This document shows, one piece after another, positions 9,059 through 19,115 of a stretch of 64,000 nucleotides of DNA. Position 1 is the stretch's first letter; every line of letters begins with the position of its first letter. This stretch comes from Glaciecola sp. UBA983. Its GTDB lineage: Bacteria; Pseudomonadota; Gammaproteobacteria; Enterobacterales; Alteromonadaceae. The notes beneath the pieces are model-generated. The model was not told the DNA's origin and ran no database searches. It saw only the letters and a program-made list of their open reading frames with translations. The translations under genes and the position numbers were made by a program. The DNA is taken from positions 20,639-84,638 of the forward strand of contig DBBN01000021.1 of the NCBI GenBank assembly GCA_002292215.1, given 5' to 3'.

Positions 9059-9976
9059 TTAGGTCAGTGCCATTACTGGACTTATATATTGAATGGGTGC
9101 GCTACTCTCGTCATCATATGTAACATATTCCCACGCATCCGATTGGTCTAACACGGCATTAAGCAACTTATTATTTAAACCATGTCCTGTTTTATACGCT
9201 TTTAGTAAGCCTATAATACTGTGGCCGCCAAGATATAAATCACCCACTGCATCAAGCACTTTATGTTTGAGAAATTCATCTTCATAACGTAACCCTTCAG
9301 GGTTTAACACTCGATACTCATCTAAGGCAACCGCATTATTCATGCTGCCACCTAAGGCAAGATCCATTGAATTCATCATTTCTAAATCACGCATAAAACC
9401 GAAAGTTCGTGCACGAGAAACATGGTCAATATACGAATCAGAACTAAAATCTAATACCATTCTTTGTCGCGTTTGGCTAATTACTGGGTGATCAAAATCA
9501 ATCGCAAAATCCACTTTAAAACCGTTAAACGGGCTTAACTCTGCCCATTTATCGCCATCTTCGACCCGGACTGTCTTAATGAGTTTTAAAAATTGTTTTG
9601 GCGCGTTGAGCTCTTCGATCCCCGCAGATTGTAACAAGAACACAAATGGGCTGGCACTGCCATCCATAATAGGTAATTCATGTGAATTGACTTCAACAAT
9701 AATATTGTCAATACCTAAGCCTGCAAGTGCTGAAGCAAGGTGCTCAACAGTATGCACAGTCACACCATTATCATTACTAATACAGGTACACAACACAGTA
9801 TCTTTCACGGCATTAGCCCGTGAAGGAATATCAACATGTGGGATTAAATCCACACGTCGAAATATGATCCCCGTATTAGCAGGAGCAGGGCGAAGTGTCA
9901 TCGTGACTTTTTCGCCTTTGTGCAAGCCAATACCGGTCTCTTGTACTGAATGTTTGATGGTACGTTGTCTGATCAT
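9059..9976 (-). CDS. lpxC: UDP-3-O-acyl-N-acetylglucosamine deacetylase LpxC
   Basis: Catalyses the committed step of lipid A synthesis: zinc-dependent deacetylation of UDP-3-O-acyl-GlcNAc. Starting at the ATG at 9976, the protein has 305 residues, exactly the E. coli length, and begins [11 protein letters not shown]. An AAGG ribosome site lies about seven bases upstream of it; an ATG at 10003 would add nine residues and has a weaker site. The zinc ligands fall at H79 (TVEHL), H238 and D242 ([10 protein letters not shown]), the same numbering as E. coli. It follows ftsZ, as usual for the end of the dcw cluster. Confidence 0.97.
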   Translation of the reverse strand: MIRQRTIKHSVQETGIGLHKGEKVTMTLRPAPANTGIIFRRVDLIPHVDIPSRANAVKDTVLCTCISNDNGVTVHTVEHLASALAGLGIDNIIVEVNSHELPIMDGSASPFVFLLQSAGIEELNAPKQFLKLIKTVRVEDGDKWAELSPFNGFKVDFAIDFDHPVISQTRQRMVLDFSSDSYIDHVSRARTFGFMRDLEMMNSMDLALGGSMNNAVALDEYRVLNPEGLRYEDEFLKHKVLDAVGDLYLGGHSIIGLLKAYKTGHGLNNKLLNAVLDQSDAWEYVTYDDESSAPIQYISPVMALT

Positions 9977-10047
9977 TGTTGTGCCTTGAAAAACTTGTGA
10001 CATATTATATGGTCTTACCAGTTGGTCGTCAAGTTTTGCCTCAATAC

Positions 10048-11196
10048 TTAGTCCGCTTGTTTACGTAAAAACGTTGGAATATCAATGTATTCCAAATCTG
10101 CCATATCATCGTCTAAGTGTTTAGTTGCCGTCATCGCGCTTTGCGAACCGCCAGCACTTGAGCCTGCACTAGTGCTTCCTGAACTGACAGCAGAAGTCAT
10201 TCGAGGGGCATCTGTTTTAACTAATGAAATATCAGGCTTGTCTGTACCGATACCGGTAGCAACAACCGTCACACGAATTTCGTCAGCCATATTCATATCT
10301 ATAACGGTACCGACAACAACGGTTGCATTTTCAGATGCAAACGCACGAACAGCATTACCGACTGTCTCATATTCATCAATCGCAAAATCAGGACCAGCAG
10401 TAATATTAACCAAAATACCGCGCGCACCAGATAAATCGATGTCTTCAAGTAACGGACATGCAATGGCTTGTTCGGCAGCTTCTTCTGCGCGATCTTCGCC
10501 TTTGCCAATACCCGTACCCATCATCGCAGTACCCATCTCTGACATCACGGTTTTAACATCCGCGAAATCCACGTTAATCAAACCTGGATTAGTAATTAAT
10601 TCTGCAATACCACGTACCGAACCCAACAACACATCGTTAGCCGCTTCAAACGCTTTTAATAACGGCGTACCTTTACCAAGTACTTTCAATAATTTGTCAT
10701 TCGGGATCGTAATCAAAGAATCAACATGCTTAGCTAGCTCATCAATACCTTGACTGGCATACGAAAGACGCTTTTTACCTTCAAAACCAAATGGACGCGT
10801 CACGACCGCAACACTTAATACACCCATTTCGCGAGCAATTTTAGCAACTTCAGGTGCAGCGCCGGTACCAGTACCGCCCCCCATGCCCGCCGTAATAAAG
10901 ATCATGTCCGCACCGTCAATAGCTTGACGGATAGTTTCACGATCTTCATGTGCCGCTTCACGACCAACATTTGGATCAGCGCCTGCACCTAATCCTTTTG
11001 TTACCGTGTTGCCAATCTGTAATACAGTATCAGCTTGAGATTTCTTTAATACCTGTGCATCTGTGTTGATTGTTATAAATTCAACACCTTCGATTTTGTT
11101 CGCAACCATGTGTTCGATGGCATTACCGCCACCGCCACCAACGCCAATTACTTTAATTACAGCTTCCGAACTATTGTCATCCATTAATTCAAACAT
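10048..11196 (-). CDS. ftsZ: Cell division protein FtsZ (tubulin-like GTPase)
   Basis: Polymerises into the Z ring and recruits the divisome. The 382-residue protein has the tubulin signature GGGTGTG at residues 106-112, the T7 loop motif NVDFADVK, a serine/glycine-rich linker near 335-355, and the conserved C-terminal peptide [15 protein letters not shown] that binds FtsA, ZipA, MinC and ZapD. An [25 protein letters not shown] N-terminus is preceded by a GGAG ribosome site. It follows ftsA by 42 bp. A long open frame on the opposite strand (10085-10753) is only a codon-bias shadow. Confidence 0.98.
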   Translation of the reverse strand: MFELMDDNSSEAVIKVIGVGGGGGNAIEHMVANKIEGVEFITINTDAQVLKKSQADTVLQIGNTVTKGLGAGADPNVGREAAHEDRETIRQAIDGADMIFITAGMGGGTGTGAAPEVAKIAREMGVLSVAVVTRPFGFEGKKRLSYASQGIDELAKHVDSLITIPNDKLLKVLGKGTPLLKAFEAANDVLLGSVRGIAELITNPGLINVDFADVKTVMSEMGTAMMGTGIGKGEDRAEEAAEQAIACPLLEDIDLSGARGILVNITAGPDFAIDEYETVGNAVRAFASENATVVVGTVIDMNMADEIRVTVVATGIGTDKPDISLVKTDAPRMTSAVSSGSTSAGSSAGGSQSAMTATKHLDDDMADLEYIDIPTFLRKQAD

Positions 11197-11238
11197 ATTT
11201 GTTCTCCGGTTATGCTTGTTATTATACAGGTTAATATT

Positions 11239-12468
11239 TTAAAATTCGCCTTTAAACCATGCTTTTATGCGACTTAATACGCTTTCAGTGGGTATTTTTT
11301 GCGCTATTTGTTGTTCTTCCATCGATTGACGACCATATTGTAATAATCCGACCGCTACTGCAAAACTCGGATCATTGACATAATCGCTCAATCCCTTTAT
11401 TTTATTTGGGGTACCAACACGCACGGGCATTTGAAAAATTTCTTCTGCAAATTCGACCGCACCTTCCATTTTTACTGTGCCACCGGTTAATACTATCCCT
11501 GCAGCAATTTGCTCTTCTAACCCACTTGATTTAATCTCTTCGTGGATTAATTCAAACAATTCTTGATAGCGAGGTTCGATCACCTCTGCGAGTGTATGAC
11601 GCGACATCGTTCGCGCTGGACGCCCACCAACACTCGGAACATTAATGGTATCTTCCATACTCACCATGTCTTTCAACGCACAGGCGTGACGCACTTTCAA
11701 TGCCTCAGCATTATTAACAGGCGTTCTAAATATTTTAGCGATGTCACCCGTAATTTGATTGCCCGCGACAGGAATAACCGCTGAATGACGAATAGCACCA
11801 TTAGAGTATATTACTAAATCAATAGTTCCGGCGCCAATATCGACGACGCAAACACCCAGCTCTCGTTCGTCGTCAGTTAACACTGAATAACTTGCTGCTA
11901 GTGCCGAGAACACCATAGTATCGACGGTAATGTCTGCTCGATCAGTACACTTAATGAAATTTTTAGCCATATCTTCAGCACAAGTAATGATATGAATATT
12001 GGCATTCATACGTACACCAGACATCCCAATTGGGTTTTTAACACCTTCTTGGACATCGACTGAGTATTCTTGTGGCAACACATGTAACATCCGACGTTCC
12101 GCAGGGATAGCGACCGAGCGAGCCGTATGAATAACATTATCAATATCTTCTTGCTCTACTTCAGGATGATTAATCGCCACCATTCCAGTTTCATTTTGAC
12201 ATTGAACGTGTCGACCCGTAATAGCCATTAATACCGAAGTAGCTTTGTGATTTGCCATTAATTCCATTTCATTAATTGCACGTTGAATCGATTGAGTAAC
12301 CAGATTTAAATCATTTACTCCACCTTTATCCATTCCTTTTGCAGAATAAGTGCCAACTCCAACAATACTTACATAATCATTTTCGAGCATTTCTCCCACA
12401 ACGGCTTTAATTTTATTTGTACCAATATCTAATCCGACGACCAGATTGGTATTGTCTATTTTAGCCAT
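11239..12468 (-). CDS. ftsA: Cell division protein FtsA (actin-like membrane tether for FtsZ)
   Basis: FtsA anchors FtsZ to the inner membrane and recruits later division proteins. The 409-residue product has the actin-fold phosphate motif VGLDIGTNKIKAVVGE at the N-terminus and the second motif VVDIGAGTIDL. The FtsA-specific SHS2 insertion (1C domain) lies at about 85-165. The C-terminal amphipathic helix (VLSRIKAWFKGEF) serves as the membrane-targeting sequence. An AGGAA site precedes the ATG. It lies between ftsQ and ftsZ in the standard order. Confidence 0.97.
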   Translation of the reverse strand: MAKIDNTNLVVGLDIGTNKIKAVVGEMLENDYVSIVGVGTYSAKGMDKGGVNDLNLVTQSIQRAINEMELMANHKATSVLMAITGRHVQCQNETGMVAINHPEVEQEDIDNVIHTARSVAIPAERRMLHVLPQEYSVDVQEGVKNPIGMSGVRMNANIHIITCAEDMAKNFIKCTDRADITVDTMVFSALAASYSVLTDDERELGVCVVDIGAGTIDLVIYSNGAIRHSAVIPVAGNQITGDIAKIFRTPVNNAEALKVRHACALKDMVSMEDTINVPSVGGRPARTMSRHTLAEVIEPRYQELFELIHEEIKSSGLEEQIAAGIVLTGGTVKMEGAVEFAEEIFQMPVRVGTPNKIKGLSDYVNDPSFAVAVGLLQYGRQSMEEQQIAQKIPTESVLSRIKAWFKGEF

Positions 12469-12507
12469 GGAGTTATTCCTATAAATTGGTCTGTTAAATT
12501 CATCCAG

Positions 12508-13221
12508 TTATACCTTCCAGCCGACTGCGGCACCTGTATCGTAACGTAAATCAACGTAATTAATGGCACGTGAATCTTGTTGCAATAATGGATATAAATT
12601 AATAAAACGTTGTAATCGATTAATAAACTCTTGGCGACCCAAATTAAGTTTAATACCATTATTTAATTGTACTTGCCAAGCAAATCGTTCGCTTAAAACT
12701 AAATTATCTACGGTTAACGTGCCCGTTGATAAAATCATTTGCATCGCTTTATAGCCTGAAAGTGCTGTTTTTTCGGCACCATTAGGACCAAATAGTGTCG
12801 GTAATTTGTCGTTTTGAATATCACCAGCAAATGGCACTCCTTCGGAATTTAATAATAAATCATCATTCCAAATAGCAACTGGCGTTTGCTCCACTAAATA
12901 AACTTGTATCGTATTAGGCCATTTTTTGCGAACCGACGCTTGATGTACCCACGGATGTTTTAGCACAGCAGTATGGATTTCATTGATATCCGCCGAAAAA
13001 AAGCTACCTTGCACATCTTTAGATATCAATCGTGAAATATCTCGATCTTGAATATATTGATACGAACCACTAATTTCGATATGACTAATTGGGACTTGCT
13101 GCTCATCATGCATCCATTGCGTTAAATTGATTGCAGCCCAAACTAGTCCAATACATACACAGATTAAAAAACTCAAACCCCAGATTTTTTCCCGATTAAT
13201 ATGCTCAATCTCAGTCATCAT
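12508..13221 (-). CDS. ftsQ: Cell division protein FtsQ
   Basis: A single-pass inner-membrane protein that links FtsB/FtsL to the divisome. The 237-residue product has a short cytoplasmic tail, one membrane helix (about residues 14-32), a POTRA domain (about 43-115, IEISGSYQYI to VYLVEQTPVAIW) and the beta domain. Two consecutive ATG codons at 13221 and 13218 lie just after a strong AAGGAAGG ribosome site; the second has the better spacing. The start overlaps the ddl stop by about 10 bp. Confidence 0.95.
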   Translation of the reverse strand: MMTEIEHINREKIWGLSFLICVCIGLVWAAINLTQWMHDEQQVPISHIEISGSYQYIQDRDISRLISKDVQGSFFSADINEIHTAVLKHPWVHQASVRKKWPNTIQVYLVEQTPVAIWNDDLLLNSEGVPFAGDIQNDKLPTLFGPNGAEKTALSGYKAMQMILSTGTLTVDNLVLSERFAWQVQLNNGIKLNLGRQEFINRLQRFINLYPLLQQDSRAINYVDLRYDTGAAVGWKV

Positions 13222-14197
13222 TTCCTTCCTTGGATCTACCTACAAAGTGTTCGTTACCTATAGTGTTATCGATAACACTTTTACCAAATGCATCAACTAG
13301 AATTAATTTAACCAATTCAGCAAAAGAATACCCTGCCTGTAACGCCGCTTTCGGGACTAAGCTTTTTTGTGTCATGCCTGGCACAGTGTTTACTTCTAAT
13401 AGGATAAAATCGCCCGAGGCTGAATCACGCATTAAATCTACTCGCCCCCACCCTTTACAAGAAACGGCATTGAATGCATGCAGACTTAATTCACCGATTG
13501 CGGTTTCCTGTTCAGAAGTCAAATCACTCGGGCAATGGTATTGAGTTGAATCTGAATGATATTTAGCATCATAATCATAAAAAGTGTTTGGCGTCACCAT
13601 AGATATACTTGGTAGTGCCTGACCCGCTAAAATACTCACTGTATATTCTGAGCCGTCAATAAACTGTTCAACTAAGACGCGCTCATCAAAGGTTAATGCC
13701 TCTGTGATGGCGGCGACTAGCTCTGTACTTGTTGTCGTTTTTGCCATGCCAATACTAGATCCCTCATGGCTTGGCTTAACCATCAACGTTGTGCCGATGG
13801 TGGTCATCACATCTTGAGCTTGCGCATCCGTAATGGGTTGATCAATTTCTATATATTTAGCCGTTGGCAAGCCTAATGCTTGCCATACATGCTTGGTATG
13901 TAATTTATCCATTGCAATTGCAGAGCCTAATACACCGGTACCAGTATAAGGGAGCCCCATCCATTCCAGTGCGCCTTGTACAGTTCCATCCTCGCCTCCG
14001 CGACCATGTAACATGATCATCACATGCGTCACATTTTCATCATGCAAATCACTTAAAGGTCGATATTTAGGATCAAATTTGATTACCGCTAAACCTAGCT
14101 CAACTATGGCTTGATAAACGGCATCTCCAGATGCTAAAGAGACTTCACGCTCGGCTGAGTTTCCACCGAGCAAGACCGCTATGTTTGTCTGTTTCAT
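13211..14197 (-). CDS. ddl: D-alanine--D-alanine ligase
   Basis: Makes D-Ala-D-Ala, the dipeptide that MurF adds to the peptidoglycan precursor. The 328-residue ATP-grasp enzyme starts MKQTNIAVLLGGNSAEREVSL and carries VKPSHEGSSIGM (ATP-binding), YTVSILAG and the metal-binding LLEVNTVPGMT motif. The ATG at 14197 overlaps the murG stop as ATGA, a sign of translational coupling. In the standard cluster murC lies between murG and ddl; here nothing does. The position corresponds to ddlB of E. coli. Confidence 0.97.
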   Translation of the reverse strand: MKQTNIAVLLGGNSAEREVSLASGDAVYQAIVELGLAVIKFDPKYRPLSDLHDENVTHVMIMLHGRGGEDGTVQGALEWMGLPYTGTGVLGSAIAMDKLHTKHVWQALGLPTAKYIEIDQPITDAQAQDVMTTIGTTLMVKPSHEGSSIGMAKTTTSTELVAAITEALTFDERVLVEQFIDGSEYTVSILAGQALPSISMVTPNTFYDYDAKYHSDSTQYHCPSDLTSEQETAIGELSLHAFNAVSCKGWGRVDLMRDSASGDFILLEVNTVPGMTQKSLVPKAALQAGYSFAELVKLILVDAFGKSVIDNTIGNEHFVGRSKEGNDD

Positions 14198-15285
14198 GCC
14201 GCGATCTCCTTGATGATAGCGCACACATTATCAGTGGCATCAGGTTTAGCCAATTGATACGCTTGTTGTGCCATCGTGATTCGGTCTTTTGGCGACGTAA
14301 TTAACTGCCTCAGTTTTACTTCTAAGTCTTGTAACTCAGATTGTGGACATAAGATTGCACCACCATGATCACATAAGGTTTTTGCGTTTGCAGTTTGATG
14401 ATCATCAACAGCACTAGGTAATGGGACAAAACAGGCTACTCGACCGGCGCAGGCGACTTCGGCCACGGTTAATGCCCCAGCGCGGCAAATCACAATATCA
14501 GCATGTGCCAATGCACTTGCCATATCATTAATAAATTCTGTTACTTGCAACTGAACTAATGGGCTGATATTGGCGTTGGCATAAGCGCTACTGACTGCTG
14601 ATTCATTGCCTTTACCTACTTGATGAACAATCTGTAGGTTGTTGAATTGTTGGGTAAGGTTGGCAAATATCTGCGGCAAATTAGTATTAAATATCTGAGC
14701 TCCTAAACTGCCACCTACAACTAAGATTGTGGAAGACTCAGGCGTTTTTGTTATTGCAGGGATCGCACTGATTTCAGCGCGAACTGGATTACCTACCCAT
14801 GTGATTTTGTCAGGTGAGATAGCAAATTGGGTATTCGCAAAACCAGTTAACACTCGTTGTGCGATTTTGGCTAAATAACGATTTGTCATCCCTGCAACCG
14901 CATTTTGTTCATGTAAAACTAATGGTATACCAAGTATTCGTGCGGCAATACCTCCTGGTCCACTGGCGTATCCCCCCATACCAAGAACAACGTCAGGTTG
15001 GATCTGTTGTATTATTCGATAAGATTGATAGACCGCTTTTACCAACATAAATGGTAAAGATAATTTTCGCACGAGTCCATTACCACGAATACCTTTAACA
15101 GCAATGGTATGCAACAAGATATCGTGTTGCGGTACGATGCTCGCTTCCATTTTATCTGCCGTACCAAGCCACTCAATTTCCCATCCGCTTTCGCGTAATG
15201 TATGAGCTACTGCGAGTCCTGGAAAGATGTGTCCGCCTGTTCCGCCAGCCATAATAAGTAATTTAGGCACTAGCTGGGTCCTCAT
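14194..15285 (-). CDS. murG: UDP-GlcNAc:lipid I N-acetylglucosaminyltransferase MurG
   Basis: Converts lipid I to lipid II on the cytoplasmic face of the inner membrane. The 363-residue glycosyltransferase has the glycine-rich GGTGGHIFPGLAVA loop at its N-terminus, a second G-loop (VVGGSLGAQIFN) and the UDP-GlcNAc-binding region ICRAGALTVAEV. The ATG at 15285 is preferred, giving MRTQLVPKLLIMAGG; TTG and ATG codons a few residues upstream are possible. It overlaps the ftsW 3' end by about 23 bp and is followed directly by ddl, without murC. Confidence 0.97.
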   Translation of the reverse strand: MRTQLVPKLLIMAGGTGGHIFPGLAVAHTLRESGWEIEWLGTADKMEASIVPQHDILLHTIAVKGIRGNGLVRKLSLPFMLVKAVYQSYRIIQQIQPDVVLGMGGYASGPGGIAARILGIPLVLHEQNAVAGMTNRYLAKIAQRVLTGFANTQFAISPDKITWVGNPVRAEISAIPAITKTPESSTILVVGGSLGAQIFNTNLPQIFANLTQQFNNLQIVHQVGKGNESAVSSAYANANISPLVQLQVTEFINDMASALAHADIVICRAGALTVAEVACAGRVACFVPLPSAVDDHQTANAKTLCDHGGAILCPQSELQDLEVKLRQLITSPKDRITMAQQAYQLAKPDATDNVCAIIKEIAA

Positions 15286-16597
15286 TAACAAAATCATCAA
15301 ATTCGTCTATCTCAGTAACCTCATCCAACGAATCGATTGACGCAGGATCTTGTGAAGCCATTGATTTTTGTGCTGATGCCTTCTTCTTAATCGTTTGTGC
15401 CGTTTTACGCTTGGGTTTGTTAGCCGCTTCTAATTGCGCACAACGTACCTCAAAGTCAATTCGAATCAATAAGGCCACGGCGATTGCCATAATAATCATA
15501 CTGGAACCGCCATAACTGACTAATGGCAAGGTTAATCCTTTGGTTGGTAATAATCCTGCACTTCCACCAATATTTACAAATGTTTGAAAACTGAACCAAA
15601 TTCCAATGCCGTAGGCTAAATATGCTGCAAATGGCATTTGTACTTTCAAGGCTCGGTTACCTAAAAATAATGCTTTAATCACCATAGTTAAAATCAAGCC
15701 AAGGAGTATGACGATCCCGATATAACCCAACTCTTCTGCAATTATTGCCACGATAAAATCGGTGTGAGCTTCAGGTAAAAACTGTAGCTTTTGAATACTA
15801 TTACCTAATCCTTGCCCAAACCAATCACCGCGCCCATACGCCATCAATGACTGAGTTAACTGATATCCAGTGCCAAACGGATCAGCCCAGGGATCAAGAA
15901 ATGCGGTGATCCGACGCATCCTATATTCTTCTAAAATAATCATAGTGACAAACAGCACAATACCCGTAAACACCAATGCGATGAATTGCCACAGTTTTGC
16001 GCCCGCTAAGAACAACAGTCCTAGTGTGGTGATAAACATTACAATCGTCGTACCCAGATCAGGCTGTGACCATAAGCATAATCCCAACACAAAAAATACA
16101 ATCAATGGCTTAATGAAGCCTTTGATATTTTCTGTTACTTCAGCATAACGTCGCTCTAAATAACCGGCTAAAAAACAAAAAAAGAATAACTTTGTCGGTT
16201 CTGCTGCTTGAATATTGATGGGTCCAATAGTTAACCAACGCTGTGCGCCATTGACTGAACGCCCGACTAATAACACTGCGACTAATAAGCCGAATGCCAA
16301 CAAGAGTAAATAAGGGTTAAATCGTTGCCACCAACTAATTGGGATCATCAATACAAACAATGCAGTAATCAATGCCATGCAACTAAATATCGCATGTCGG
16401 ATAATGAAAAAATATTGATTGTTATATTTAGTAATCCCTTCAGGCATCGAGGCGGATGCGACCATAATAATGCCGAGTGCAACTAAGGCTAATGCGACCA
16501 TGACCAATCCAAGATCATACATGCGTATTTGTGCCTGCGCGGTATCATGCCGCGCAGCAAACATTGCTTGTAAATTGGAGGTCGTTGTAAAACTCAT
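15263..16597 (-). CDS. ftsW: Septal peptidoglycan polymerase FtsW (SEDS family)
   Basis: FtsW polymerises lipid II at the septum together with its partner FtsI. The 444-residue protein has about ten membrane helices from residue 28 on and the SEDS motifs. These include the EEYRMRRITAFLDPWADPFGTGYQL loop region, the FLPEAHTDFIVAIIAEELG loop containing the catalytic aspartate, and the GLTLPLVSYGGSS motif. The last 50 residues form a cytoplasmic tail, first lysine-rich (KPKRKTAQTIKKK), then strongly acidic (DEVTEIDEFDDFVNED), longer than in E. coli. It lies directly downstream of mraY; murD, normally between them, is absent. Confidence 0.97.
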   Translation of the reverse strand: MSFTTTSNLQAMFAARHDTAQAQIRMYDLGLVMVALALVALGIIMVASASMPEGITKYNNQYFFIIRHAIFSCMALITALFVLMIPISWWQRFNPYLLLLAFGLLVAVLLVGRSVNGAQRWLTIGPINIQAAEPTKLFFFCFLAGYLERRYAEVTENIKGFIKPLIVFFVLGLCLWSQPDLGTTIVMFITTLGLLFLAGAKLWQFIALVFTGIVLFVTMIILEEYRMRRITAFLDPWADPFGTGYQLTQSLMAYGRGDWFGQGLGNSIQKLQFLPEAHTDFIVAIIAEELGYIGIVILLGLILTMVIKALFLGNRALKVQMPFAAYLAYGIGIWFSFQTFVNIGGSAGLLPTKGLTLPLVSYGGSSMIIMAIAVALLIRIDFEVRCAQLEAANKPKRKTAQTIKKKASAQKSMASQDPASIDSLDEVTEIDEFDDFVNEDPASA

Positions 16598-16603
16598 TAT
16601 TAT

Positions 16604-16629
16604 CTTCTTATCTCAACTTTTTATCTCAG
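16604..16629 (-). repeat. 13-bp imperfect tandem repeat at the mraY/ftsW junction
   Basis: On the minus strand the last codons of mraY and the following spacer read as CTGAGATAAAAAG directly followed by TTGAGATAAGAAG, two 13-base units with two mismatches. The first unit contains the mraY stop codon; the second contributes the AAGA-type region before the ftsW start. It sits exactly where murD is missing, and may be a duplication that arose when the junction formed. Confidence 0.7.
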
Positions 16630-17703
16630 TTTCAATGTCGCTAATCCGACCAAGACTAAAATCAGGGAAATGATCCAAAAGCGTACTATTACCTTTGGCT
16701 CTGGCCAGCCTTTCAACTCAAAATGATGATGAATTGGTGCCATTCTAAACACACGCTTACCGCGTAATTTAAATGAACCCACCTGTATAATGACTGATAA
16801 TGTTTCTATGACAAAGATCCCACCCATAATAACGAGTACAATTTCTTGGCGCACAAGCACGGCAATAATGCCCAACGTGCCACCTAATGCCAGTGAACCT
16901 ACATCACCCATGAAAACTTGCGCAGGATAGGCGTTGAACCATAAAAATCCGAGACCCGCTCCAATCATTGCTCCACAGACAATAACTAACTCACTTGCTT
17001 GCGGAATATGCGGAATATGTAGATATTCTGAAAAATTAACATTACCAGTGACATAAGCGAATATTGCCAGTGCTCCAGCGACGAAGATTACCGGTACAAT
17101 GGCTAAGCCATCTAATCCATCGGTTAAATTAACGGCGTTACTCGTGCCCACAACGGTAAAGTAGACTAACGCTAAATACATCAATCCAAGTTGCGGCAAG
17201 ATATCTTTAAAAAATGGTACGACCAACATGGTCTCTTCTGCTTGTGTCGTTGTCGAATACAAATACACAGCGACCGCTAAAGCGATAATGGTTTGCCAAA
17301 AATATTTCCAACGGGCAATTAAACCTTTCGCATCTTTGCGTACGACTTTACGATAATCATCAACAAAGCCCACAACGCCATATCCTAATAAAACAGCTAA
17401 GGTTACCCATACGTACTTGTTCGTTAAATCAGCCCATAATAATACGCTGACACTGATAGCCGCTAAAATCAGTACACCACCCATAGTGGGGGTTCCCATT
17501 TTTTGTAAATGAGATTCTGGACCATCATCACGAACAGTTTGTCCGATTTGCAGACGTTGTAACCAAATGATCATTTTTGGCCCAATGAAGATTGCCATTA
17601 ACAAGGATGTTAATGTCGCAAGGATACTTCTTAGTGTTAGGTAATTAAGTACACTAAAACCTATATCCAGTTGTATTAACCAATTGGTTAGTAATATCAA
17701 CAT
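16621..17703 (-). CDS. mraY: Phospho-N-acetylmuramoyl-pentapeptide transferase MraY
   Basis: Transfers phospho-MurNAc-pentapeptide to undecaprenyl phosphate, forming lipid I. The 360-residue polytopic enzyme matches the E. coli length. It has the family motifs GTPTMGG (with the [16 protein letters not shown] stretch), the aspartate motif [19 protein letters not shown], the [12 protein letters not shown] loop and the [15 protein letters not shown] histidine motif. Its start overlaps the murF stop by 7 bp. The 23-bp spacer to ftsW contains the tandem repeat at 16604-16629. Confidence 0.98.
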   Translation of the reverse strand: MLILLTNWLIQLDIGFSVLNYLTLRSILATLTSLLMAIFIGPKMIIWLQRLQIGQTVRDDGPESHLQKMGTPTMGGVLILAAISVSVLLWADLTNKYVWVTLAVLLGYGVVGFVDDYRKVVRKDAKGLIARWKYFWQTIIALAVAVYLYSTTTQAEETMLVVPFFKDILPQLGLMYLALVYFTVVGTSNAVNLTDGLDGLAIVPVIFVAGALAIFAYVTGNVNFSEYLHIPHIPQASELVIVCGAMIGAGLGFLWFNAYPAQVFMGDVGSLALGGTLGIIAVLVRQEIVLVIMGGIFVIETLSVIIQVGSFKLRGKRVFRMAPIHHHFELKGWPEPKVIVRFWIISLILVLVGLATLKLR

Positions 17704-19106
17704 GCCATTTGCCTCATTGAGCGATCAAGCTTTCCCACAGGGGATGCCTCCAACGCAGTGACAACACGTTCCATTCGCGCAGAACGAGAGCCTTTAACCA
17801 AAATAGTAATATCTTCATCGATGTGTTGTAACTCTCCATATAGAGCAGTTAACAAGGGCTCGATCTCTGAAAAATGTTGTCCATGAGCGCCATACACACT
17901 ACTTGCACTTTGACTTAATACGCCTAAGGTATACAACATATCAATGCCTTCACGCTGCGCTAATTCGCCGACTTCTTCATGGTAATGTCGAGCCTTATCG
18001 CCTAATTCAGCCATATCACCTAGCACTAGAATCCTGCGACCTTGATAACTTGCGAGTAATTTAATCGCTGCGGTTACCGAAGCCACGTTAGCATTGTAGG
18101 AATCATCCAAAACTCGCACTTGTTCTGACAATTGTTTAACATCCAAACGTCCTTTTACGTTTTTCATTGTCGCCAACCCATCTCGTACATTTTCTAAGCT
18201 AGCGCCCACGTTTATTGCTAACGCTGCTGCTAATAGTGCATTACTAACGTTATGCATGCCCGGAATCGTTAATCCAACATTCATTTCGCCAATTGGAGTA
18301 TGCATAATAAAATGCGCGCAACCATTAAACGCCAAGTCAACTTGGGATGCGGTATAATCTGCTTTACCGCCTGGTTTAGCCTCTAAAGAGAATGAGTAAA
18401 TGAATTCGTTCGATAACTTACCGTGCCAAAAATCATAAAACTGCGAATCGTAATTTAATAAAGCAACACCGGTTTTACCAAGTCCTTTAAAAATTTCGCT
18501 TTTAGCTCTAGCAACCCCAAATAAACTGCCAAAACCTTCTAAATGCGAAGCCGCTGCATTGACGATAGTCGCCACATCGGGCTTAACTAAATTGGTGGTA
18601 TAAGCTATCTCGCCTAAATGATTAGCACCCATCTCAATAACCGCAAATTCATGCTCTGGCTCTAAACGTAATAACGTGAGTGGCACACCAATATCATTGT
18701 TAAAGTTACCGGCAGTGGACAATACCTTGCCGTGTTGCTCTAATATGGCGGTAGTCATTTCTTTTACGGTGGTTTTGCCTGAGCTACCCGTTATAGCAAC
18801 GGTTTTAGGATTCACTTGTTGTTTGACATATGCGCCGATTAAACCCAGTGCGACTTTAGTGTCTTCGACTAGAATTACCGGCATATGCGCGGCAACGGGT
18901 TCGGAAGCAATTATCGCTACAGCGCCTTTTTGGCGTGCTTCATTTGCAAATATGTGACCATTAAAATTAGGTCCGACTAAGGCGATAAACACATCATTTT
19001 GAGCTATTGCTCGGGTATCAGTTGATACTCCGCTAATAACAAGATCGTCGCCACTTAACGTACCGTTAACTTGGTGGGCAATGTCCGATAATGATAAATT
19101 AATCAT
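17697..19106 (-). CDS. murF: UDP-MurNAc-tripeptide--D-alanyl-D-alanine ligase MurF
   Basis: Adds D-Ala-D-Ala to UDP-MurNAc-tripeptide, completing the cytoplasmic pentapeptide precursor. The 469-residue protein has the Mur ligase ATP loop [12 protein letters not shown] (about 106-117), the [10 protein letters not shown] motif, the NYDSQF segment and the C-terminal [12 protein letters not shown] motif typical of MurF and not of MurE. It starts nine bases after the ftsI stop, with an AGG ribosome site that overlaps that stop codon. It is the only Mur ligase in this cluster; murE, normally just upstream, is absent. Confidence 0.97.
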   Translation of the reverse strand: MINLSLSDIAHQVNGTLSGDDLVISGVSTDTRAIAQNDVFIALVGPNFNGHIFANEARQKGAVAIIASEPVAAHMPVILVEDTKVALGLIGAYVKQQVNPKTVAITGSSGKTTVKEMTTAILEQHGKVLSTAGNFNNDIGVPLTLLRLEPEHEFAVIEMGANHLGEIAYTTNLVKPDVATIVNAAASHLEGFGSLFGVARAKSEIFKGLGKTGVALLNYDSQFYDFWHGKLSNEFIYSFSLEAKPGGKADYTASQVDLAFNGCAHFIMHTPIGEMNVGLTIPGMHNVSNALLAAALAINVGASLENVRDGLATMKNVKGRLDVKQLSEQVRVLDDSYNANVASVTAAIKLLASYQGRRILVLGDMAELGDKARHYHEEVGELAQREGIDMLYTLGVLSQSASSVYGAHGQHFSEIEPLLTALYGELQHIDEDITILVKGSRSARMERVVTALEASPVGKLDRSMRQMAC

Positions 19107-19115
19107 GAGCTTTAC

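Noticed and set aside
10085..10753. 222-codon open frame opposite ftsZ
   Set aside because: Antisense to a clear ftsZ gene, composition reflects the codon pattern of the real strand, no ribosome site or recognisable domain.
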